A program made the position numbers and the translations under genes. DNA of 61,788 nucleotides from the NCBI GenBank assembly GCA_021773555.1, contig JAJFKA010000046.1:1-61788 (forward strand), read 5' to 3'. Of this stretch, positions 55,455 through 61,788 are shown in pieces; within the stretch, counting starts at the first letter, position 1; the number at the start of each line of letters is the position of its first letter. A model generated the notes under the pieces. That model made no database searches, was not told the origin of the DNA, and saw only the letters and a list, made by a program, of their open reading frames with translations. The DNA comes from Gammaproteobacteria bacterium (GTDB taxonomy: Bacteria > Pseudomonadota > Gammaproteobacteria > Pseudomonadales > Azotimanducaceae).

Positions 55455-55487
55455 AGCGCGGATTTTTCCAACCACGGCAAGGACTCT

Positions 55488-57488
55488 ATGAATTCACGTC
55501 AGCAACGCGCAAATGCCATTCGTGCACTTAGCATGGACGCTGTTCAAAAAGCGAACTCCGGACATCCGGGTGCGCCCATGGGTATGGCGGATATCGCTGA
55601 GGTACTGTGGACAGATTTTCTAAAGCACAATCCGGAGAACCCGAAATGGCTGAATCGAGACCGATTCGTATTATCGAACGGCCATGGGTCTATGTTGCTG
55701 TATTCGTTGCTGCACCTCACGGGCTACGATTTGCCAATAGAGGAAGTTCGCAATTTCAGGCAATTGGGTTCTAAAACACCGGGGCATCCGGAATATGGAT
55801 ACACGCCGGGTATTGAAACAACGACTGGACCCCTGGGTCAGGGCTTCGCCAATGCGGTAGGCATGGCGCTGGCGGAAAAGGTGATGGCTGATCATTACAA
55901 TCGCACGGACGACGCTGGTCACCAACATCGTATTGTGGATCACCAGACCTATGTGTTCGTTGGTGATGGTTGTCTGATGGAAGGGATTTCACACGAGGTC
56001 GCCTCATTGGCAGGAACCTTAAAGCTCGGCAAGCTGGTATGCCTGTACGATGACAATGGTATTTCGATTGACGGCAAGATTGATGGCTGGTTCACGGATG
56101 ATACTCCCGCGCGATTCAAGGCTTATGGATGGCATGTGATCGACAACATCGATGGCCATGATGCAGAGGCGATCGCAGCGGCGATTGCGGCAGCGAAGGC
56201 GGTTGATGACAGACCCAGCATTATTTGCTGTAAGACGCAGATTGGTTTCGGTGCGCCCGAAAAGGCGGGTACTGCGGCCAGCCATGGTTCACCGCTCGGG
56301 GAAGCAGAGATCGAAGGCACCCGTAAGGCGCTCGGCTGGTCCTTCGAACCTTTTGTCATTCCCGATGATGTCTATGAGGGCTGGGATTGCAAAACCAAAG
56401 GCGCCGGGTACGAAAATGTCTGGCGCCAGCAGTTTGCGGAGTATCAGCAGAAATTTCCGGCGTTAGCCGCTGAGTTTGAGCGTCGAATGCGCGGTGACCT
56501 TCCGGAAGGCTGGGCCTCGACAATGGATGCCCTGCTTGTGCAAATGGATGAGGCCGGGGGTAGTACTGCGAGCCGGAATGCGTCGGCAGAAGTCATAAAA
56601 ACGCTCGCTGCACTTCTGCCTGAACTGATCGGCGGTTCCGCTGACCTGTCCGGGTCAAATAATACTCACTGGCCAGAGGCGAAGGCCGTCACCGAGACGA
56701 GCGGCGGGAATTACGTCTATTACGGTGTCCGTGAGTTTGGCATGACCGCAATTACCAACGGGATGGCGCTGCACGGAGGCCTCCTGCCATTCAGCGGCAC
56801 CTTCCTGATTTTCATGGAGTACGCGCGCAATGCCGCGAGAATGGCGGCGCTTATGGGAATCCAAAATATTCTGGTTTATACCCACGATTCCATCGGGCAG
56901 GGAGAAGACGGGCCGACTCACCAGCCGGTGGAACAGCTGGCGAATCTGCGCTCGACGCCGAATATGTCAGTCTGGCGTCCCTGTGATACGGTTGAGACGG
57001 TCGTTGCCTGGCGAGCCGCTGTAGAACGCCGATCCGGTCCGACCGCGCTGGTATTTTCCCGCCAGACGATTGTCCATCAGACGCGAGATGACCTGGGACT
57101 GATAGCCAGAGGCGCCTACATTCTCCGCGAGCCCGAGCAAGACGTTCAGGCCATCGTGATTGCCACGGGGTCCGAGGTTGAGATCGCTGTAAAAGGCGCT
57201 GAGATACTGTCAGGACTGGGCATAGCCACGCGCGTGGTTTCCATGCCCAGTGCTGATGTGTTTGAGTCTCAGGACGAGGAATATCGGCAACGGGTCCTGC
57301 CGGACGGCATCCGGGCCAGAGTTGCGGTTGAGGCCGCTCATGTGGACTATTGGCGAAAATGGGTGGGGCTGGATGGTGCGGTCGTTGGCATGACGACATT
57401 CGGTGAATCCGGTCCGGGGGCAGCAGTGCTGGCGCATTTTTCCTTTTCCGCGGAAGCCGTGGTCGAGGCAGTCAAAGGAGTTTTGTGA
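55488..57488 (+). CDS. tkt: Transketolase
   Basis: A 666-residue thiamine-diphosphate enzyme of the pentose phosphate path. [19 protein letters not shown], the ThDP motif [18 protein letters not shown] ... [10 protein letters not shown], and [15 protein letters not shown] of the pyrimidine domain are intact; length matches E. coli TktA (663). ATG preceded by AAGGACTCT. It overlaps pgk by one base (TGATG). A gap/epd gene, often between tkt and pgk in this group, is absent. Confidence 0.98.
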   Translation: MNSRQQRANAIRALSMDAVQKANSGHPGAPMGMADIAEVLWTDFLKHNPENPKWLNRDRFVLSNGHGSMLLYSLLHLTGYDLPIEEVRNFRQLGSKTPGHPEYGYTPGIETTTGPLGQGFANAVGMALAEKVMADHYNRTDDAGHQHRIVDHQTYVFVGDGCLMEGISHEVASLAGTLKLGKLVCLYDDNGISIDGKIDGWFTDDTPARFKAYGWHVIDNIDGHDAEAIAAAIAAAKAVDDRPSIICCKTQIGFGAPEKAGTAASHGSPLGEAEIEGTRKALGWSFEPFVIPDDVYEGWDCKTKGAGYENVWRQQFAEYQQKFPALAAEFERRMRGDLPEGWASTMDALLVQMDEAGGSTASRNASAEVIKTLAALLPELIGGSADLSGSNNTHWPEAKAVTETSGGNYVYYGVREFGMTAITNGMALHGGLLPFSGTFLIFMEYARNAARMAALMGIQNILVYTHDSIGQGEDGPTHQPVEQLANLRSTPNMSVWRPCDTVETVVAWRAAVERRSGPTALVFSRQTIVHQTRDDLGLIARGAYILREPEQDVQAIVIATGSEVEIAVKGAEILSGLGIATRVVSMPSADVFESQDEEYRQRVLPDGIRARVAVEAAHVDYWRKWVGLDGAVVGMTTFGESGPGAAVLAHFSFSAEAVVEAVKGVL

Positions 57489-58660
57489 TGTCGATTATCG
57501 ACATGCGGGATCTTGATTTGAAAGGTAAGCGGATTCTGATCCGCGAAGATCTCAATGTGCCGATTGCCGAGGGTAGAGTCACCAGTGATGCTCGTATTGT
57601 CGCCGCGCTGACGGGTATCAAATTTGCTTGTAAGGCGGGTGCCCGGGTCATGGTCATGTCGCATCTGGGCCGGCCCGAAGAAGGCAGGCCGATAGCGGAC
57701 CAACCTGGGGCTTCACTGGCCGCGGTGGCCAGCAGGTTGCAGGAATTGAGCGGACTGAAAGTACGCCTGGTGAAAGATTATCTGGATGGATTCGAGTGGT
57801 TCGACGAAGATATTGTGTTGTTTGAAAACATTCGCATCAATCAGGGCGAGAAAAGTAATGATCCAGGACTTGCCCGGAAACTTGCTGCCCTGTGTGACAT
57901 ATTTGTTATGGACGCCTTTGGTACAGCGCATCGCGCCCATGCGTCGACGGAAGGGGTGGCGCGACTCGCGCCGACTGCCTGCGCGGGTCCACTGCTCTTA
58001 TCCGAGTTGGACGCGCTGGGCAAGGCACTGGCAAAGCCGGTAAGTCCGGTGGTGGCCATTGTGGGTGGCAGCAAAGTTTCCACGAAGCTGGATGTGCTGG
58101 AATCCCTCTCCGGGATTGTTGACGATCTTATCGTGGGCGGTGGCATCGCGAACACCTTCCTTGCAGCCAGTGGTTTTGGCGTCGGCAAGTCATTGTACGA
58201 ACCGGACCTGGTGCCCGTTGCCGCTTCTCTCTTGCAAAAAGTTAAGATACCTGTGCCCACGGATGTTGTCGTTGCAACTGAAATTTCGGCCAGCGCAGAA
58301 GCAGTCGTCAAATCTGCGAATACAGTGAATGATGACGAAATGATTCTGGACATCGGCCCGGAGACCTCAGCCGCCATTGGTGCAATCATCCGGTCTGCCG
58401 CCACCATCATCTGGAATGGGCCGGTTGGCGTGTTCGAGTTTGCTCAGTTCGAGAATGGCACCCGGCAGCTGGCCCGGGATATTGCCGCCAATACAGGTTT
58501 TTCTCTGGCAGGAGGTGGTGATACGCTCGCGGCCATCGACAAGTTCGGCATAGCCGATAAGGTGAGCTACATATCCACAGGCGGTGGTGCTTTTCTTGAG
58601 TTTGTCGAAGGTAAAAAATTACCGGCCGTCGTTGTGCTTGAAGAGCGTGGTGCTAGCTGA
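57488..58660 (+). CDS. pgk: Phosphoglycerate kinase
   Basis: About 390 residues. The ATG at 57488, shared with the tkt stop (TGATG), gives [25 protein letters not shown], the usual N-terminus; a GTG one codon earlier is also possible. [64 protein letters not shown] and GGGDTLAA are family signatures. It catalyses the ATP-forming step of lower glycolysis (and the reverse in gluconeogenesis). Confidence 0.98.
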   Translation: MSIIDMRDLDLKGKRILIREDLNVPIAEGRVTSDARIVAALTGIKFACKAGARVMVMSHLGRPEEGRPIADQPGASLAAVASRLQELSGLKVRLVKDYLDGFEWFDEDIVLFENIRINQGEKSNDPGLARKLAALCDIFVMDAFGTAHRAHASTEGVARLAPTACAGPLLLSELDALGKALAKPVSPVVAIVGGSKVSTKLDVLESLSGIVDDLIVGGGIANTFLAASGFGVGKSLYEPDLVPVAASLLQKVKIPVPTDVVVATEISASAEAVVKSANTVNDDEMILDIGPETSAAIGAIIRSAATIIWNGPVGVFEFAQFENGTRQLARDIAANTGFSLAGGGDTLAAIDKFGIADKVSYISTGGGAFLEFVEGKKLPAVVVLEERGAS

Positions 58661-60061
58661 GTGGACAAACCGCAAATGCTGGCGCAGCTTCGTGAAATTG
58701 TCGGTCATCACAATGTTACGACGGAGGCGTCGGACCTTGAGCACTTTGGTCAGGATTGGACACGATTTTTCAAACCGGCACCGATGGCAATTATCTTTCC
58801 GAAGAATACCGAACAAGTTGTCCAAATCGTAAAACTTGCTAACCAGCAGAAACTTGCGCTGGTCCCTTCCGGTGGCCGCACAGGCTTGAGCGGAGGAGCG
58901 GTTGCAGAACGTGGTGAACTTGTTGTCAGCTTCGACAAAATGAATCAGGTACTGTCGTTCGATGAAACCGATCGGACGGTTACTGTTCAGGCCGGTGTCA
59001 TCACGGCAAACCTGCAGACTCTGGCGATGAGTAAAGGGCTCTACTATCCCGTCGACTTTGCCTCGTCAGGATCTAGTCAGATTGGTGGCAATATCGCCAC
59101 CAATGCCGGAGGCATCAAGGTGCTCCGCTACGGGCTCAGCAGGGATTGGGTCGCCGGATTGACGGTGGTGACAGGTGCCGGTGAACACTTGCAGCTGAAT
59201 CAGGGGTTAGTGAAAAACGCGACCGGCTATGATCTGCGCCACCTCTTCATCGGCTCCGAGGGAACACTGGGATTAATCACCGAAGCCACCATAAGGCTGA
59301 CCCGCAGTCCACCCACATTGAAGGTTGTGTTGCTGGCAGTGCCCGCTATGACCGACACGATTTCAATCCTGCGCACTTTTGATGATCGGGTGGACCTGTC
59401 CGCATTTGAATTTTTTTCTGACCAGGCGCTTGACCATGTTATCCGGCACAACAGCATTCCGTTGCCATTTGCCGTCCGCGCGAGCTATTACGTGCTGCTG
59501 GAATACGAAGTAAAGGCCACGCCAGATGACGTCGCCGCCCTGGACGCATTTGAGTCCTGCGTTACGGCCGGCTGGGTTGTGGATGGGATTGTCGGTGAAA
59601 GCGAACAACAGAATCGTAGTCTCTGGAAATACCGGGAGTCCATTTCGGAATCCATCACCAGACATATGCCCTACAAAAATGATGTGGCCGTACGTGTTTC
59701 GCAGGTGCCGGGATTTTTGGCGCAGGTCCAGGAAAAGGTTGAATCCGCATACCCCGAGTTTGAAATTATCTGGTTCGGGCACATCGGCGACGGTAATCTG
59801 CATCTCAACATCCTGAAGCCGGAATCCTGGTCTGCGGTTGCGTTTAAAAAAGAATGTGAGCTGGTCAGCGAACAAATAATGTCGATTGTTGCCGCCTATC
59901 AGGGGTCGGTTTCCGCTGAACATGGCGTGGGTTTGCTCAAGAAAGAGCAATTGCATTTCAGCCGATCTCCGGAGGAAATTGAGATCATGGTCAGGCTAAA
60001 AGATGTATTTGATCCCAATGGGATCATGAATCCCGGCAAACTATTGCCGGGCATCAGTTAA
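58661..60061 (+). CDS. FAD-linked 2-hydroxyacid dehydrogenase
   Basis: A 466-residue protein with an N-terminal FAD-binding_4 domain (PKNTEQVVQIVKLANQQKLALVPSGGRTGLSGGA; GSSQIGGNIATNAGGIKVLRYG; NATGYDLRHLFIGSEGTLGLIT) and a C-terminal FAD-oxidase domain with the metal motif HIGDGNLHLN and SAEHGVGLLKK. It belongs to the D-lactate/D-2-hydroxyglutarate dehydrogenase group. In Pseudomonas a similar gene lies near serA and recycles D-2-hydroxyglutarate made by SerA; the neighbourhood with rpiA and ilvA is similar but serA is not in the window. GTG start at 58661, directly after the pgk TGA. Substrate uncertain. Confidence 0.9.
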   Translation: MDKPQMLAQLREIVGHHNVTTEASDLEHFGQDWTRFFKPAPMAIIFPKNTEQVVQIVKLANQQKLALVPSGGRTGLSGGAVAERGELVVSFDKMNQVLSFDETDRTVTVQAGVITANLQTLAMSKGLYYPVDFASSGSSQIGGNIATNAGGIKVLRYGLSRDWVAGLTVVTGAGEHLQLNQGLVKNATGYDLRHLFIGSEGTLGLITEATIRLTRSPPTLKVVLLAVPAMTDTISILRTFDDRVDLSAFEFFSDQALDHVIRHNSIPLPFAVRASYYVLLEYEVKATPDDVAALDAFESCVTAGWVVDGIVGESEQQNRSLWKYRESISESITRHMPYKNDVAVRVSQVPGFLAQVQEKVESAYPEFEIIWFGHIGDGNLHLNILKPESWSAVAFKKECELVSEQIMSIVAAYQGSVSAEHGVGLLKKEQLHFSRSPEEIEIMVRLKDVFDPNGIMNPGKLLPGIS

Positions 60062-60083
60062 GCGGACCGGAATCACCAGGACT

Positions 60084-60761
60084 TCAGGCTCGTTTCTCCT
60101 GGATGCCGTTTTTGTCACCCACCAGGAGGATATCGGCGGGTCGAACCGCAAACAGTCCATTGCTGACCACACCGGTCAACTGGTTGATCTCACGTTCCAT
60201 GGAGACAGGTTCTGTCAGATCCAGGTCGTACACATCAACGATCATATTGCCATTGTCAGTGACGAAGCCTTCGCGATAAACCGGTTTCCCACCGAGCGCG
60301 ACCAGTTCCCGCGAGACCGCGGAACGCGCCATGGGGATAACCTCGACAGGTAGCGGGAAAACTCCCAGTCGTCCGACTATTTTACTGGCATCAACAATGC
60401 ACACGAACTGACGAGCGACTGAAGCGACGATTTTTTCGCGAGTGTGCGCACCACCCGCGCCTTTAATAAGTTGCAGTTTGTCGTTTGCCTCGTCGGCACC
60501 GTCAACGTAGACCAGCAGTTCATTAACGTCGTTGAGTTCAAATACTTCGATGCCATGCGCCGCAAGTCGGTGCGTCGAGGCCAATGAACTCGAAACGGCA
60601 CCTTTGAACTTGTGTTTTATCTTCGCCAGGCTGTCGATAAAGTGGTTGGCGGTGGACCCTGTACCCACACCAACCAACGTTTCCGCATCGAGCTGGCGTT
60701 CAATAAAATCTGCTGCATATTGCCCAACGGCTGCCTTGAGTTGGTCCTGGTCCTGATTCAA
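60084..60761 (-). CDS. rpiA: Ribose-5-phosphate isomerase A
   Basis: A 225-residue enzyme interconverting ribose 5-phosphate and ribulose 5-phosphate. [51 protein letters not shown] (catalytic Asp/Glu/Lys region) and [15 protein letters not shown] are diagnostic. Works with transketolase encoded at 55488. Convergent with the FAD-linked dehydrogenase (22-base gap). Confidence 0.98.
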   Translation of the reverse strand: MNQDQDQLKAAVGQYAADFIERQLDAETLVGVGTGSTANHFIDSLAKIKHKFKGAVSSSLASTHRLAAHGIEVFELNDVNELLVYVDGADEANDKLQLIKGAGGAHTREKIVASVARQFVCIVDASKIVGRLGVFPLPVEVIPMARSAVSRELVALGGKPVYREGFVTDNGNMIVDVYDLDLTEPVSMEREINQLTGVVSNGLFAVRPADILLVGDKNGIQEKRA

Positions 60762-60900
60762 TGTGATCGCCTCAATTGATTGTCTGGCAAGTGTAAGCGT
60801 TCACGATGGATCAGGCGACATGAGATGGTGTCAGGCTGACAATATGGAAAAGTCCTCCCGGAGAAATGGAGTACAGCGGCAGACCGGACAGGATTGTTGT

Positions 60901-61452
60901 CTATCTGACCCGGGTGCGCCGGGCCAACAGACCAAGCCCCAGGAGAAGCAATGTAAATGAGTAGGGCGCTGGTACCGGTTCTATGATCGGTCTGACCCCG
61001 ATATCAACGAACCACGTGTAGTCCACTGATCCAAAAGGATCAAAAACAAAGTCACCGCCCGCAATCGTTGCGCTGGCAACCCAGAAGCCTTCGAAGAAAT
61101 TTTCCGGAACCGTCGGTAAGTCAACGTCAAACACGCCAGCGGCTGAAAGCGAGGCGGCGAGGTCATCATCAATCCCGTTACCGGCTACGACGATGGCAAT
61201 GTCAGTGAGTGAGTGGATTTGAATGGAGACGCCGACGACGGTCTGGGTGGCGAGCAGGGTCGCGTTCCAGGCGTCAATAACCTCGAAGGTATTGATCGTA
61301 CCGGAAACCTGATTCAATCCCAGGTCAAAAGTGCCTATCTCGACCGGTGCTTCAGGGTCCTGTGAGAAATCACCAAATGAGCTCTCGTCAATAATAAGTG
61401 CGTTTGCGCCCATCGAGAGTGTCAGCAGCAGGGCGCCAAGGAAAATTTTCAT
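60901..61452 (-). CDS. PEP-CTERM-like secreted protein (VPAP variant)
   Basis: About 183 residues from the ATG at 61452, chosen because it begins a signal peptide (MKIFLGALLLTLSMGANA). The mature part is acidic with about 140 residues of beta-rich sequence (SSFGDFSQDPEAP, FVFDPFGSVDYTWFVDIGV). The C-terminus is VPAPYSFTLLLLGLGLLARRTRVR-like: a short Pro motif, one hydrophobic helix and an arginine-rich end, the layout of PEP-CTERM sorting signals with VPAP in place of VPEP. That predicts processing by an exosortase encoded elsewhere and exposure outside the cell. Function unknown. A longer frame to 61521 is rejected. Confidence 0.8.
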   Translation of the reverse strand: MKIFLGALLLTLSMGANALIIDESSFGDFSQDPEAPVEIGTFDLGLNQVSGTINTFEVIDAWNATLLATQTVVGVSIQIHSLTDIAIVVAGNGIDDDLAASLSAAGVFDVDLPTVPENFFEGFWVASATIAGGDFVFDPFGSVDYTWFVDIGVRPIIEPVPAPYSFTLLLLGLGLLARRTRVR

Positions 61453-61693
61453 GTCAGTCAGATTCACAAAAGTAAACAGACTAAATATAGAGCAATATTC
61501 GGGCCATGGCATATAAATCAATCACTTACTAGCCGTCACTTTTGAAAATGTAAAATATTTCGACACACGATTGACATAGTTTTCCGTACGGTGTGGTGAA
61601 ATGACACCTCCGGAGTCTGGCACCAGAGCGCCTAGGCGTTACTCATCGACGCGTTTATACTCGGGCACCGCACAACTGACCACGCGCATTGCG

Positions 61694-61788
61694 ATGAACA
61701 AATACATCAAGAAGATTCTGGAAGCAGATGTTTATGACGTGGCGATTGAAACTCCACTGGAGCGGGCTCCCATTCTGTCGTCGCGACT
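61694..61788 (+). CDS. ilvA: Threonine dehydratase, biosynthetic (N-terminal fragment)
   Basis: The first 31 residues (MNKYIKKILEADVYDVAIETPLERAPILSSR) before the window ends. The pattern of a short helix, VYDVAIETPL and then LSSR matches, from memory, the start of Pseudomonas-type IlvA, a PLP enzyme making 2-oxobutanoate for isoleucine. The rpiA-ilvA neighbourhood supports this. RidA (8655) would detoxify its product imine. Confidence 0.85.
   Translation, partial: MNKYIKKILEADVYDVAIETPLERAPILSSR

Noticed and set aside
55307-55487. Possible SAM or SAH riboswitch upstream of metK
   Set aside because: I could not find a conserved riboswitch core or a terminator hairpin; the leader before the TTG is unremarkable by eye.
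61600-61660. Short inverted repeats before ilvA (TCTGG-CA-CCAGA, CCGTACGG)
   Set aside because: Arms of four to five bases are expected by chance; no leader peptide with branched-chain codons or attenuator hairpin series was seen.

Overview
The window is a densely packed, roughly 53% GC chromosomal segment of a gammaproteobacterium. Almost every gene is a recognisable housekeeping gene, and several gene orders match, from memory, those of Pseudomonas and other Pseudomonadales-like gammaproteobacteria: recG-ridA-spoT-rpoZ-gmk-yicC / rph-pyrE / slmA-argB-algC-dut-coaBC-radC-rpmB-rpmG; rsmD-ftsY-ftsE-ftsX-rpoH; hemW-rdgB-DUF4426-yggT-proC-yggS-pilT-pilU; ruvX-algH-tonB-gshB-pilG-pilH-pilI-pilJ-chpA-chpC; and rpiA-ilvA. 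The species cannot be named from this. No rRNA, tRNA, CRISPR array, insertion sequence or prophage is visible. Both ends cut genes (a TRAP solute-binding protein at the left, ilvA at the right).

Layout. 1-4069 is the most accessory-looking part: a TRAP transporter of the 2-oxoacid type, a branched-chain-type class IV aminotransferase and a TrmB-family regulator, with a perfect 11-bp inverted repeat in front of the regulator. 4106-6580 holds ubiA, a rubredoxin and a dicarboxylate/glutamate symporter. 6577-15284 holds recG, ridA, spoT, rpoZ, gmk and yicC on the minus strand and rph, pyrE and a DUF4124 protein on the plus strand. 15283-21037 is a minus-strand run coaBC-dut-algC-argB-slmA (pantothenate/CoA, dUTP removal, sugar phosphates, arginine, nucleoid occlusion). 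21407-22604 is radC and the ribosomal pair rpmB-rpmG. 22645-27221 holds an orphan hydantoinase A subunit, mutM, a small membrane protein, coaD and rsmD. 27294-32064 runs ftsY-ftsE-ftsX-rpoH-DUF423-trmB (tRNA). 32050-36573 is a minus-strand block hemW to yggS.

36673-52537 is a twitching-motility region: retraction ATPases PilT and PilU, then (after ruvX, algH, a TonB-family gene and gshB on the other strand) the Pil-Chp chemosensory array pilG-pilH-pilI-pilJ-chpA-chpC. ChpA is a 2200-residue multi-Hpt histidine kinase with an almost exact internal duplication of two Hpt domains. No methyltransferase (PilK) or methylesterase (ChpB) gene is present in the cluster. 52584-61788 returns to central metabolism: rsmE, metK-metF, tkt-pgk-FAD-linked dehydrogenase, rpiA, a VPAP-type PEP-CTERM-like secreted protein and the start of ilvA.

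Translation coupling is tight: many neighbours overlap by 1-8 bases, four pairs abut with no spacer between stop and start, and two convergent pairs share a palindromic stop (TTAA at 352-355, CTAG at 6577-6580). The least explained items are the TrmB-controlled transporter/aminotransferase module with its palindrome, the duplicated Hpt domains of ChpA with no local adaptation enzymes, two short tandem-repeat tracts (12-nt and 22-nt units) between genes, and the lone HyuA subunit. I see no clear evidence of a wholly new defence or biosynthetic system.
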